DNA of 64,000 bases from Hyphomicrobiales bacterium. Its GTDB lineage: Bacteria; Pseudomonadota; Alphaproteobacteria; Rhizobiales; Rhizobiaceae. The notes beneath the pieces were generated by a model. It was not told the DNA's origin, did not search any database, and saw only the letters and a list, made by a program, of their open reading frames with translations. Where the stretch lies: assembly GCA_900471485.1 (NCBI GenBank), contig UCEU01000020.1, positions 62,001-126,000 on the forward strand, given 5' to 3'. The translations under genes and the position numbers were made by a program. This document shows positions 26,809-34,968 of this stretch, in pieces (the stretch's first letter is position 1; each line of letters begins with the position of its first letter).

Positions 26809-27696
26809 ATGTTGACACAGAAGTTCGGGCTTTCCGTAGCGCTCGCCACGCCGTTCGAGGACGGCGGCAATATTGCGATCGACGCCATGATTGCTCAGGC
26901 GCGCCGGAGCCTCGCTGCAGGATGCTCGAGCGTGACGCTCTTTGGGACGACCGGCGAGGGCTCGTCCATCGGTACGCAGGAGCGCGAGCGCGTTCTCAAT
27001 GCCATGCTTGCCTCGGGGATTTCCCCGACCAGCATCGTCGTCGGTGTTCTGGTCGACTCCGCCGAGGATGCGGCCGACCAAGCCGGCCACGCGCTTTCCA
27101 AGGGTGTCCGCAATATCCTGCTCGCGCCTCCGTCCTACTTCAAGAACGTCAGCGACGACGGCCTGTTCAAGTGGTTCTCCGCCGTATTCGCCATTCTGGG
27201 CGATAAGGCCCGCGATATCATCGTCTACAATATTCCATCGGTCACGATGGTGCCGCTGACGGTATCGTTGATCGGGCGGCTGCGCACGGCCTTTCCCAAG
27301 GTTGTCGTCGGCGTCAAGGATTCCTCCGGTGACTGGCCCTACACGGAAAGCCTGCTCAAGGCGCATGGCGATCTCGTCATCCTCATCGGCGACGAGCGGC
27401 ATCTGGCGAAAGGCGTCCGGCTCGGCGGGCAGGGTGCTATTTCCGGCATGGCCAATTTTGTGCCTGGCGAGGTGAAGCTGATGGCGGAAGAGGGCCGGGA
27501 CGATCCCAAGATCGAGGATTTCGTTGCCGAGCTTCTCAAATATCCGGTGACCGCTGCCGTCAAGGCGATGGTTGCGCGGCTGACTGGAGACGAAATCTGG
27601 CTTGCGGTTCGTCCGCCGCTGGTTTCAATATCCGGCGAGGGGCAGAACCAGCTGGCTCTTGCTTTCGATTCTCTTTTCCGCTCCAAGGCGGCATAG
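26809..27696 (+). CDS. DapA-family aldolase / dihydrodipicolinate synthase-like protein
   Basis: A class I lyase of about 295 residues with a TIM-barrel fold. The phosphate/carboxylate-binding GTTGEGSS lies near residue 47, a tyrosine in IIVYNIPS near 143 and the Schiff-base lysine in VVVGVKDSSGDW near 170. Family members cleave or form bonds between pyruvate and an aldehyde. True DapA is a chromosomal housekeeping enzyme; a copy inside a sugar-uptake operon usually acts on a 2-keto-3-deoxy acid. Tandem ATGs at 26806 and 26809 follow GGGAGG; 26809 has the better spacing. It opens an operon with a regulator, importer and kinase. Confidence 0.9.
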   Translation: MLTQKFGLSVALATPFEDGGNIAIDAMIAQARRSLAAGCSSVTLFGTTGEGSSIGTQERERVLNAMLASGISPTSIVVGVLVDSAEDAADQAGHALSKGVRNILLAPPSYFKNVSDDGLFKWFSAVFAILGDKARDIIVYNIPSVTMVPLTVSLIGRLRTAFPKVVVGVKDSSGDWPYTESLLKAHGDLVILIGDERHLAKGVRLGGQGAISGMANFVPGEVKLMAEEGRDDPKIEDFVAELLKYPVTAAVKAMVARLTGDEIWLAVRPPLVSISGEGQNQLALAFDSLFRSKAA

Positions 27697-27721
27697 AAAG
27701 AGAATGTTCCTGGGGGAGGCG

Positions 27722-28381
27722 ATGGACGAAACGGACGAGCAACCGACACTGCGGGAAAAGGCGTATGAGAGCTTCACGCGCCACCTTCTCGCGCGTGACG
27801 TGCGCCCCGGCCAGTTCGTGTCGCAGCGCCGTTTGGTCGAGCTCACCGGCCTGACGCTCGGTGCCATTCGCGAGCTCATTCCCCGGCTCGAGGCCGAGGG
27901 GCTGATCAAGACCGTGCCGCAGCGCGGCCTGCAGATCGCCCATATCGATCTCAACCTCATTCGCGAGGCATTCCAGCTGCGCGTCTTCCTGGAGAAGGAA
28001 GCCGTGGCGCTGTTTACCCGCTCCGCTTCCGATGAAGCGGTTGCGATGCTGGTGAAGCAGCATCGCGATATCGTCGAAGCCATTCAGAATGGCGATGGTT
28101 CGCACGAGCTGGAAGTGCGGGCGCAGGCGGTCGATTGGGGCATGCACGACGCCTTTATCGATGCGCTTGGAAACACGATTATCTCGAACGCCTACCGCGT
28201 GAACTCGATCAAGATGCGCCTCATCAGCCAGGAGCGCTTTCGCATCGACGGTCGCGTCGGGCCCGTCATGGGCGAGCACCTGAAGGTGCTGGAGGCGATC
28301 GAGCGACGATCGGCGGAGGACGCCGTCAACAGTCTTGTCGCTCACATCAATCACGCAAGGGATCGTGCGCTCAGGATATAG
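27722..28381 (+). CDS. GntR-family regulator, FCD subfamily
   Basis: A 219-residue regulator: winged helix at about residues 10-75 (RRLVELTGLTLGAIRELIPR, then LEAEGLIKT) and an FCD effector domain. HTH position residues differ from the usual SRTPVREA motif, which here reads TLGAIREL. The open frame extends upstream, but GGGGAGG just before the ATG at 27722 and the normal family length support that start; ATG at 27704 is an alternative. It lies inside the aldolase-importer operon and is its probable repressor, with a sugar acid as likely ligand. Confidence 0.88.
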   Translation: MDETDEQPTLREKAYESFTRHLLARDVRPGQFVSQRRLVELTGLTLGAIRELIPRLEAEGLIKTVPQRGLQIAHIDLNLIREAFQLRVFLEKEAVALFTRSASDEAVAMLVKQHRDIVEAIQNGDGSHELEVRAQAVDWGMHDAFIDALGNTIISNAYRVNSIKMRLISQERFRIDGRVGPVMGEHLKVLEAIERRSAEDAVNSLVAHINHARDRALRI

Positions 28382-28436
28382 CAGGCAATAACCAGCCGGA
28401 GGTGAGGAGATCGCCGGCACAAGGAGGAGGAATAAC

Positions 28437-29765
28437 ATGACATCATTCTTGAATCCGACGCGGCGCGGCTTTCTCGCCGGCACGGCGGCGCTTGGCGCCG
28501 GCAGCCTGCTCGGCGTGCGCTCGGCATCGGCCGCGGTCGACTGGAAGCGCTATGCCGGCACCACCCTCGAGGTCAATCTGGTCAAGAGCCCGCGCAGCGA
28601 GACGCTGATCAAGTATCTTTCCGAATTCGAGGAACTGACGGGTATCAAGGTCAATGCCGAGGCGACGCCGGAACAGCAGCAGCGCCAGAAGACGACGATC
28701 GAATTGAGCTCCGGAAAGCCGAGCTTCGACGTGGTGCACATGAGCTATCACGTCCAGAAGCGGCAGTTCGAAAAGGGCGGCTGGCTTGCCGATATCGGCG
28801 GCTTCCTCAAGGACCCCTCGCTCACCGACCCATCGCTGGTGGAAAGCGACTTTGCAGAAGCCGGCATGACCTTCGCCAAGGATCAGGACGGCGTGCTGCG
28901 CTCGCTTCCCTTCTCGGTCGATTACTGGATCATCTACTGGAACAAGGCACTGTTCGAAAAGAAGGGTCTTTCCTACCCGACGACTTTCGAGGAACTGGCA
29001 AGCGCCGCCGAAGCGCTGACCGATCCCTCGACCAACACCTACGGCTTCGTCGCCCGCGGTCTCAAGAACGCGAATACGCCCGTCTGGACGACGCTCATGC
29101 TCGGCTATGGTTCGAGCCCGCTCGGACCCGACGGCAAGCTGCGGACCACCTCCGACGAAGCGGTCGAGGCCGCCAAGCTCTATCAGAAGCTGATGACCAA
29201 GACCGCCCCTCCCGGCGTCTCCGGCTTCAACTGGGCGGAAGCGCAGTCGGCCTTCCTGCAGGGCAAGATCGGCATGTGGCTCGATGGCGTCGGCTTCGCA
29301 CCGCCGATCGAAAATCCGGAAAAGTCGCGCGTCGTCGGCCAGGTCGGATACGGCATCATGCCGAAGGGACCGAAGGCGCAGGCCGCCGCCACCACGGGCG
29401 ATGGTCTCGGCGTCGTTGCCGCCAGCAAGAACAAGGAAGCGGCCTATCTCTTCTGCCAGTGGGCGATCTCGCATGAAATGGGCGCCCGCCTGTTGCAGGC
29501 CGGTGCCGGCGTTCCCTTCCGCCAATCGATCCTCGAGGATGCGAAGGTCCGCGAAGGCGTGAAGATGCCTGGCGCCTGGCTCGATGCGGTCGTCGGTTCC
29601 GGCAAGGTCTCGCAGCTCACCCTGCCGGTCATCATTCCGGTCACGGAATTCCGCGATATCTACGGCGTCGGTCTCACCAACATGATCGGCGGCGCTGATC
29701 CGGCGGCCGAACTGAAAACGGCAACGGCCCAGTTCGAACCGGTCCTGGCCAGAAGCGAGGGATAA
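28437..29765 (+). CDS. ABC sugar importer solute-binding protein with a Tat-like signal
   Basis: A 442-residue family 1 binding protein. The N-terminus TRRGFLAGTAALGAGSLLG is a twin-arginine-type signal, ending at ASA-A near residue 33, so export in folded form is likely. The mature region has the LEVNLVKSPRSETLIKYLSE start and aromatic-rich ligand segments (YWIIYWNKALFEKKG). AAGGAGGAGG lies before the ATG. It is followed by two permeases, overlapping the first by one base (TAATG), but by no ATPase. Ligand unknown; neighbouring aldolase and kinase suggest a sugar or sugar acid. Confidence 0.92.
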   Translation: MTSFLNPTRRGFLAGTAALGAGSLLGVRSASAAVDWKRYAGTTLEVNLVKSPRSETLIKYLSEFEELTGIKVNAEATPEQQQRQKTTIELSSGKPSFDVVHMSYHVQKRQFEKGGWLADIGGFLKDPSLTDPSLVESDFAEAGMTFAKDQDGVLRSLPFSVDYWIIYWNKALFEKKGLSYPTTFEELASAAEALTDPSTNTYGFVARGLKNANTPVWTTLMLGYGSSPLGPDGKLRTTSDEAVEAAKLYQKLMTKTAPPGVSGFNWAEAQSAFLQGKIGMWLDGVGFAPPIENPEKSRVVGQVGYGIMPKGPKAQAAATTGDGLGVVAASKNKEAAYLFCQWAISHEMGARLLQAGAGVPFRQSILEDAKVREGVKMPGAWLDAVVGSGKVSQLTLPVIIPVTEFRDIYGVGLTNMIGGADPAAELKTATAQFEPVLARSEG

Positions 29766-30706
29766 TGGCGTCGGTGAGCATCGAAACGACCGCAGTGGCC
29801 AAGGCCGTATCAAAAGGAAGGAGCAAACCGGGCCGGTTTGCTCCCAACTACTGGCCTTTCGTCATCCCCGCGCTGATCGTCATCGCAGCCGTGATCGTCT
29901 TTCCCTGGGTGTTTACACTCTGGATGAGCGTGAACAGCTGGACGCTCGGCCAGGCGCAGGTCTTCGCCGGGGTGGACAATTATGTCCGTCTCGCCGGCGA
30001 CATGCGCTTCTGGGAATCGCTGTGGCACACGGTGCTCTACACGTCGCTTTCAGTGTTGGCGCCGCTCTTCCTCGGAACGCTGGCGGCGCTGATCTTCGAT
30101 GCGCAGTTTCCGCTGCGCGGGCTTCTGCGCGGTATCTTCGTGATGCCGATGATGGCGACCCCTGTCGCCATCGCGCTCGTCTGGACGATGATGTTTCACC
30201 CGCAGCTCGGGGTGCTCAATTATCTCCTCTCCTTCATCGGCATCGGGCCGCAGGAGTGGATCTATAACCAGAGCAGCGTCATCCCCTCGCTCGTCATGGT
30301 CGAGACCTGGCAATGGACGCCGCTTGTCATGCTGATCGTGCTCGGCGGGCTGGCCGCGGTTCCGCGCGAACCCTACGAGAGTGCGGAGATCGACGGCGCC
30401 AATGTCTGGCAGAAGTTCCGCTACCTGACGTTGCCGATGATCGCACCCTTCCTGATGATCGCCGTTATCATCCGCAGCATCGATGCGGTAAAGAGCTTCG
30501 ACATCATCTACGCCATGACCCAGGGCGGTCCCGGCACGGCGTCCGAGACGATCAACATCTATCTCTACAACACCGCCTTCTCCTATTACGACATCGGCTA
30601 TGGCTCGGCCATGGCGGTGGTCTTCTTCATTCTCATCGTGCTTTTGTCCTTCGTACTGCTGATGGTGCGGGCGCGCGCGAACTGGTCGGACGGGGAGGCA
30701 CGCTGA
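29765..30706 (+). CDS. ABC sugar importer permease 1
   Basis: A 313-residue inner-membrane permease with six hydrophobic segments and the EAA loop YESAEIDGANVWQKFRYLTLP. Its start overlaps the binding-protein stop, and its stop overlaps the next start (TGATG), so all three genes are translationally linked. The MTQGGPGTASETIN segment is characteristic. With no ATPase in this operon, the complex must borrow one from elsewhere. Confidence 0.92.
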   Translation: MASVSIETTAVAKAVSKGRSKPGRFAPNYWPFVIPALIVIAAVIVFPWVFTLWMSVNSWTLGQAQVFAGVDNYVRLAGDMRFWESLWHTVLYTSLSVLAPLFLGTLAALIFDAQFPLRGLLRGIFVMPMMATPVAIALVWTMMFHPQLGVLNYLLSFIGIGPQEWIYNQSSVIPSLVMVETWQWTPLVMLIVLGGLAAVPREPYESAEIDGANVWQKFRYLTLPMIAPFLMIAVIIRSIDAVKSFDIIYAMTQGGPGTASETINIYLYNTAFSYYDIGYGSAMAVVFFILIVLLSFVLLMVRARANWSDGEAR

Positions 30707-31521
30707 TGAAGCGCAAGACACTCGATCGCATCGGATTGCTGTTCGTTGCCTTGGTGATGATCTCGCCGGTCATTCTCTTCTTCCTCTGGATGATCTCGCT
30801 GTCGCTGAAGTATGAGATCGACAACGGCGCCTATCCGCCGATCTTCATTCCCGAGCGCTTCGCCTGGTCGAACTACCTGAAGGTTTTCGAGGAGAACAAC
30901 TTCTTCCTCTATCTCTGGAATTCGGTGCTGGTCACCGGCTCCGCAACGCTGTTGGCCCTGCTGATCGGCGTTCCCGCAGGCTACGGCATCGCACGGCTGA
31001 AGGCCGAGAAGTCGGCGATGGTCATCATGATCGCCCGCATGACGCCTGGCCTCTCCTTCCTGATCCCGCTCTTCCTGCTGTTCCAATGGCTGAACCTGCT
31101 CGGCACGCTGATGCCGCAGATCATCATCCACCTCGTCGTCACGGTGCCGATCGTCGTGTGGATCATGATCGGCTATTTCGAGACGACGCCGATGGAGCTG
31201 GAGGAGGCCGCCAGCATCGATGGCGCGACACCCTGGCAGGTGTTTCGCCTCGTCGCGCTGCCGATCGCAAGGCCGGGCATCGTCGTCGCCTTCATCTTGT
31301 CGGTGATCTTTTCCTGGAACAACTTCGTCTTCGGCATCGTGCTTGCCAGCCGCGAGACGCGAACGCTGCCGGTGGCAGTCTACAACATGCTCTCCTTCGA
31401 GCAGGTGAGCTGGGGCCCGCTTGCCGCGGCGGCGCTGATCGTGACGCTGCCGGTGCTGGTGTTGACGGTCTTTGCGCAACGTCAGATCGTGGCGGGCCTG
31501 ACGGCGGGTGCCGTCAAGTGA
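30706..31521 (+). CDS. ABC sugar importer permease 2
   Basis: A 271-residue permease of the MalG type. The EAA loop is LEEAASIDGATPWQVFRLVALP and the C-terminus QIVAGLTAGAVK is the standard ending of this family. A longer open frame from 30313 is an out-of-phase extension through permease 1; the overlapping ATG at 30706 is the true start. It is followed after 18 bases by the kinase gene. Confidence 0.93.
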   Translation: MKRKTLDRIGLLFVALVMISPVILFFLWMISLSLKYEIDNGAYPPIFIPERFAWSNYLKVFEENNFFLYLWNSVLVTGSATLLALLIGVPAGYGIARLKAEKSAMVIMIARMTPGLSFLIPLFLLFQWLNLLGTLMPQIIIHLVVTVPIVVWIMIGYFETTPMELEEAASIDGATPWQVFRLVALPIARPGIVVAFILSVIFSWNNFVFGIVLASRETRTLPVAVYNMLSFEQVSWGPLAAAALIVTLPVLVLTVFAQRQIVAGLTAGAVK

Positions 31522-31539
31522 TCGGATGACGCAGCGATC

Positions 31540-32514
31540 GTGAGCGACCTTTCCGCCTATAGTCCTCCGCCGGGTCCGGCGCGCCGCGTGCTCTGCGTTG
31601 GCGCGGCGGTGCTGGATACGCTGTTTCGCGTTCGCGCCATGCCGTCCGGCCAGGGCAAGGTGCTGCCCTATGACATGCTGCAGATCGCGGAAGGCATGGC
31701 ATCCAGCGCCGCCTTCTCCGTCGTACGGCTGGGCGGTGGTGCCAGCCTTTGGGGCGCGGTCGGTGACGACGATATCGGAGAACGGATCATTGCCGATCTT
31801 AGCGAGAGCGGCATCGACACGACGGGCATGATCAAGGCGAGAGGCGCGCGCTCTGCTGTCTCGACGATCCTTGTCGATGACCAGGGCGAGCGGCTGATCG
31901 TGCCTTTCTACGATCCGCGCCTGCATGAAACGGTCAAGCCGGTGACTGCGACCGATATCGCCGATATCGACGCAGTGCTGGTGGACGTCCGCTGGCCGGC
32001 GCTGGCGCTGAAAACCTTGCTTGCGGCGACAGCGGCGGGCAAGCCCGCCATACTCGATGGCGATGTCTCCCCCGACGGCATTATCGAGATGCTGGCGCCC
32101 GCTGCCAGCCACATCGTCTTCTCGCAGCCGACTGCCGAGCGGCTGGCGGAGAGCCTCGATCTGGTCGAAGCCGTCGTCTTGCTGAAGAAAAAATTCCCGC
32201 AGGCTTTCATAAGCGTCACTGCCGGCGAGAAGGGTTCCTACTGGTACGACGACGCGGATCATGTCGTGCGCCATCTGCCCGCGCCTGTGGTAAAGGCCGT
32301 CGATACACTGGCGGCGGGCGATGTCTTTCATGGCGCCTTCGCCCTTGCCGTCGCCGAGGGAATGCCGATCGAGGAAACCATGCGGTTGTCGTCGATGGCG
32401 GCTGCGTTGAAGTGCCAGGTCTTCGGCGGGCGCATCGGCGCGCCGGATCGGGCAACGGTGCTCGAGGCCCTTTCGCAATGGAACGTCGAGGTAAGCGTGG
32501 TCGGCCGCCCATGA
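31540..32514 (+). CDS. PfkB/ribokinase-family sugar kinase
   Basis: A 324-residue kinase with a GTG start. Family features are the N-terminal VLCVGAAVLDTLFRV strand, the glycine-rich RLGGGASLWGAVGDDDIG and the C-terminal anion hole VDTLAAGDVFHGAFALA with the catalytic aspartate. The DVRW and ILDGDVSPDG segments recall, from memory, the E. coli YihV (sulfofructose kinase) subgroup more than ribokinase or fructokinase. That similarity is an impression only. It closes the aldolase-importer operon and would phosphorylate the imported sugar or a later intermediate. Confidence 0.9.
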   Translation: MSDLSAYSPPPGPARRVLCVGAAVLDTLFRVRAMPSGQGKVLPYDMLQIAEGMASSAAFSVVRLGGGASLWGAVGDDDIGERIIADLSESGIDTTGMIKARGARSAVSTILVDDQGERLIVPFYDPRLHETVKPVTATDIADIDAVLVDVRWPALALKTLLAATAAGKPAILDGDVSPDGIIEMLAPAASHIVFSQPTAERLAESLDLVEAVVLLKKKFPQAFISVTAGEKGSYWYDDADHVVRHLPAPVVKAVDTLAAGDVFHGAFALAVAEGMPIEETMRLSSMAAALKCQVFGGRIGAPDRATVLEALSQWNVEVSVVGRP

Positions 32515-32575
32515 ACGCTTTGCCGCTTTTTTGAAGTGACATCAGCGCCGTTCTCTGCGACAAGAAACACATTGA

Positions 32576-32655
32576 GAGACAGGGGCGTTCGCCGAAAGGC
32601 GGGCTGAGAAGTACCCTTGGAACCTGAACCAGATAATGCTGGCGGAGGGAGTCGC
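32576..32655 (+). promoter_or_regulatory. TPP riboswitch (THI element)
   Basis: The conserved core is complete and in order: AGGGG at 32581, GGCTGAGA at about 32601-32608, ACCCTT, GAACCTGA at about 32620-32627, then CAGATAATGCTGGCGGAGGGA at 32630-32650. The outer helix can form between GAGAC before and GTCGCTC after the core. It lies 60 bases ahead of thiM and would shut the operon down when thiamine pyrophosphate is abundant. Confidence 0.96.
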
Positions 32656-32694
32656 TCGGGACCTTCGCAGGCTTTTGCGTTCCGTTCCCGCGTC

Positions 32695-32716
32695 TTGCTC
32701 CGTTCGAAAGGAGCAA
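32695..32716 (+). promoter_or_regulatory. Hairpin that hides the thiM ribosome site (riboswitch output)
   Basis: TTGCTCC (32695-32701) and GGAGCAA (32710-32716) are exactly complementary with an 8-base loop. The second arm contains the thiM Shine-Dalgarno GGAG, one base before ATG 32718. No terminator-like T-run lies between the riboswitch and the gene, so control is most likely at translation initiation. Confidence 0.75.
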
Positions 32717-32717
32717 C

Positions 32718-33518
32718 ATGCAAGAGACCTCGCCCGGAAGCCTTCTGACGGCGCTGCGCGCCGATCCGCCACTCGTCCAGAACATCACCAATCTCGTGGC
32801 GATGAATATTGCCGCCAATGTGCTGCTCGCCGCCGGCGCTTCGCCCGCCATGGTCCATGCCGAGGAAGAGGCTGGCGAATTCGCAGGCATCGCCGGCGCA
32901 TTGACCATCAATATCGGCACGCTGTCCGCCGAGTGGATGAAGGGCATGCTGAGCGCGACGGGTGCGGCCAACCGGGCTGGGAAATCCTGGGTGCTCGATC
33001 CCGTGGCGCATTACGCCACGAGCTTCCGACGCCAGGCGATCGATGCGCTGCTGGCCCATCGACCGACCATCATTCGCGGCAACGCCTCCGAGATCATTGC
33101 GCTCGCCGGCGGCACCAGTCGCGGGCAGGGCGTCGACAGCCGCGATCCGGTCGAGCAGGCGCAGTCCTCCGCCCGCGTCGTCGCTAGGGTACACGGGGCC
33201 GTCGTCGCTGCCACCGGCGAGATCGATTTCGTCACCGATGGCGATCGGGCCTTCATCATCGAAGGCGGGTCGCGTTTCATGCCTGCCGTCACCGCGCTGG
33301 GCTGCTCGTTGACGTGCCTCGTCGGCGCTTTCGCGGCCGTTCGTCCGGCTGATCCGCTGTCGGCCACGGTCGCGGCGCTCACCACTTTCGCGGTGGCGGG
33401 CGAAAACGCGGCGCTTCAGGCGGATGGCCCGGGTTCCTTTGCCTGGCGTTTCCTGGATGCGCTTGCCGCGCTCGATGGCCCGGCGCTCGACCGGCAGGCA
33501 AGGATTCGCGCGGCATGA
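32718..33518 (+). CDS. thiM: Hydroxyethylthiazole kinase
   Basis: A 266-residue ribokinase-fold enzyme that phosphorylates 4-methyl-5-(2-hydroxyethyl)thiazole for thiamine salvage. Diagnostic segments are VQNITNLVAMNIAANVLLA near residue 20, the VLDPVAHYATSFR turn near 95, RGNASEIIALAG near 118 and the phosphate-binding VTALGCSLTCLVGAF near 195, whose GC carries the catalytic position. It is first in the riboswitch-controlled operon and overlaps thiE by four bases. Confidence 0.96.
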   Translation: MQETSPGSLLTALRADPPLVQNITNLVAMNIAANVLLAAGASPAMVHAEEEAGEFAGIAGALTINIGTLSAEWMKGMLSATGAANRAGKSWVLDPVAHYATSFRRQAIDALLAHRPTIIRGNASEIIALAGGTSRGQGVDSRDPVEQAQSSARVVARVHGAVVAATGEIDFVTDGDRAFIIEGGSRFMPAVTALGCSLTCLVGAFAAVRPADPLSATVAALTTFAVAGENAALQADGPGSFAWRFLDALAALDGPALDRQARIRAA

Positions 33519-34150
33519 AAAGCTTCGACCTATCGCTCTATCTCGTTCTCGATCCCGATCTTTGCGCCGAAGCCGGCGTAGTCGAGACGGCTCGTGCTGC
33601 CGTCGCCGGTGGCGCGACCATCGCGCAATTGCGCGACAAGCATGCCGGCACGGCGGCGATGATAGAAACCGGCCGCGCTCTGAAGGCGGCACTGGCGGGC
33701 ACAGGCGCCCTGCTCGTTGTCAACGATGATGTCGAGGCGGCGATCGCCATCGGCGCCGACGGCCTGCACATCGGCCAAGAGGACATGGATGCGCGCAGCG
33801 CTCGCCGGCTGATCGGCCCTTCCATGATCCTCGGCCTCTCCGTCGAGACGGAAGAGCTGGCCGCTGCCGTGGACGTGGATGTGGTCGACTACGCCGGCAT
33901 CGGGCCGGTCTTCGCGACACCGACCAAGCCGGATCACAAGCAGCCGATCGGTCTCAACGGACTGGCCCGACTGGTTTCGATCTGCCCGGTCCCGTCGGTC
34001 GCGATCGGCGGCCTGAAGGCCGGGCATGTCGGCGACGTTTTTGTGGCGGGCGCCGAAGGGCTGGCGGTCGTCTCGGCCATCTGCGGCAGGCCTGATCCGC
34101 GCGCGGAGGCCGCTTTCATCGCCGAACACATCAGAAAGGTCAGAGGATGA
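33515..34150 (+). CDS. thiE: Thiamine-phosphate synthase
   Basis: A 211-residue TIM-barrel enzyme joining HMP pyrophosphate to thiazole phosphate. Motifs include QLRDKHAG near residue 38 (pyrophosphate contact), LLVVNDDVEAAIAIGADGLH and IGQEDMD in the middle, GPVFATPTKPDHK near 130 and VAIGGLKAGHV near 160. ATG overlaps the thiM stop and its own stop overlaps thiD, indicating coupled translation. A chromosomal copy may also exist in the genome. Confidence 0.96.
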   Translation: MKSFDLSLYLVLDPDLCAEAGVVETARAAVAGGATIAQLRDKHAGTAAMIETGRALKAALAGTGALLVVNDDVEAAIAIGADGLHIGQEDMDARSARRLIGPSMILGLSVETEELAAAVDVDVVDYAGIGPVFATPTKPDHKQPIGLNGLARLVSICPVPSVAIGGLKAGHVGDVFVAGAEGLAVVSAICGRPDPRAEAAFIAEHIRKVRG

Positions 34151-34968
34151 TCCGCAACGTTCTTTCCATCGCCGGCTCCGATCCCTCAGGTGGCGCCGGC
34201 ATCCAAGCCGATCTGAAGGCATTTTCGGCGCGCGGCGTCTATGGCATGGCGGCGCTGACGGCGCTGACGGCGCAGAACACCCAAGGGGTCTCGAGCGTCC
34301 ATCTCGTCCCGCCCGCTTTCGTCGCGGATCAGATCCGCGCCGTCTTCGCCGATGTCAGGGTGGATGCGGTCAAGATCGGAATGATCGCCAATGCCGAGAT
34401 CGCCGAGGCGGTGGCCGACAGCCTCGGCGCGCACCCGGCGATCCCGATCGTTCTTGATCCGGTCATGGTCGCCAAGGGTGGCGCGGAGCTTCTCGATCAT
34501 GCCGCTGTCGAGGTGCTGACGCGACGTCTTCTGCCGCTCGCCACCCTTATAACCCCGAACCTTCCCGAAGCCGCCGCGCTGCTTGCCTCGCCGGTCGCCA
34601 CGACCAGGGCGGAGATGGCGGAGCAGGGGGAACGCCTGCGGGCCATGGGAGCCGAGGCAGTGCTCGTGAAGGGCGGACACCTTGCCGGTCCCGAAAGCCC
34701 CGACGTGCTCGTCACGGCTGAAGGCCCTGTCTGGTTCGAGGCAGTCAGAATTCCGACAGCCAACACGCACGGTACCGGCTGCACGCTGTCGAGCGCGCTC
34801 GCCGCCGAACTCGCCAAGGGCGAGCCGCTCAGCCAGGCGGTGGCAAACGCCAAGGCATACCTCGCCGAAGCGGTGGCGCAGGCCGATACGCTCGACGTCG
34901 GCTCCGGCCACGGGCCGGTGCAGCATTTTCATGCGCTTTGGCGCGATCAGGAAGGACGACAGGCATGA
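34147..34968 (+). CDS. thiD: Hydroxymethylpyrimidine / phosphomethylpyrimidine kinase
   Basis: A 273-residue ribokinase-fold enzyme that phosphorylates HMP and HMP-P. The N-terminal SIAGSDPSGGAGIQADLK motif is diagnostic; VKIGMIAN, VLDPVMVAKGG and TPNLPEAAAL follow, and the anion hole is NTHGTGCTLSSALAAELA near residue 210. With thiM and thiE it completes salvage of both thiamine precursors; no de novo genes (thiC, thiG) are in the window. Confidence 0.96.
   Translation: MIRNVLSIAGSDPSGGAGIQADLKAFSARGVYGMAALTALTAQNTQGVSSVHLVPPAFVADQIRAVFADVRVDAVKIGMIANAEIAEAVADSLGAHPAIPIVLDPVMVAKGGAELLDHAAVEVLTRRLLPLATLITPNLPEAAALLASPVATTRAEMAEQGERLRAMGAEAVLVKGGHLAGPESPDVLVTAEGPVWFEAVRIPTANTHGTGCTLSSALAAELAKGEPLSQAVANAKAYLAEAVAQADTLDVGSGHGPVQHFHALWRDQEGRQA

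Noticed and set aside
28443..29813. 456-residue minus-strand open frame opposite the binding protein
   Set aside because: Shadow of a clearly coding plus-strand gene; no start signals.
30598..32478. 626-residue minus-strand open frame opposite permease and kinase
   Set aside because: Spans three real plus-strand features including the kinase; histidine/arginine/aspartate-rich shadow composition.
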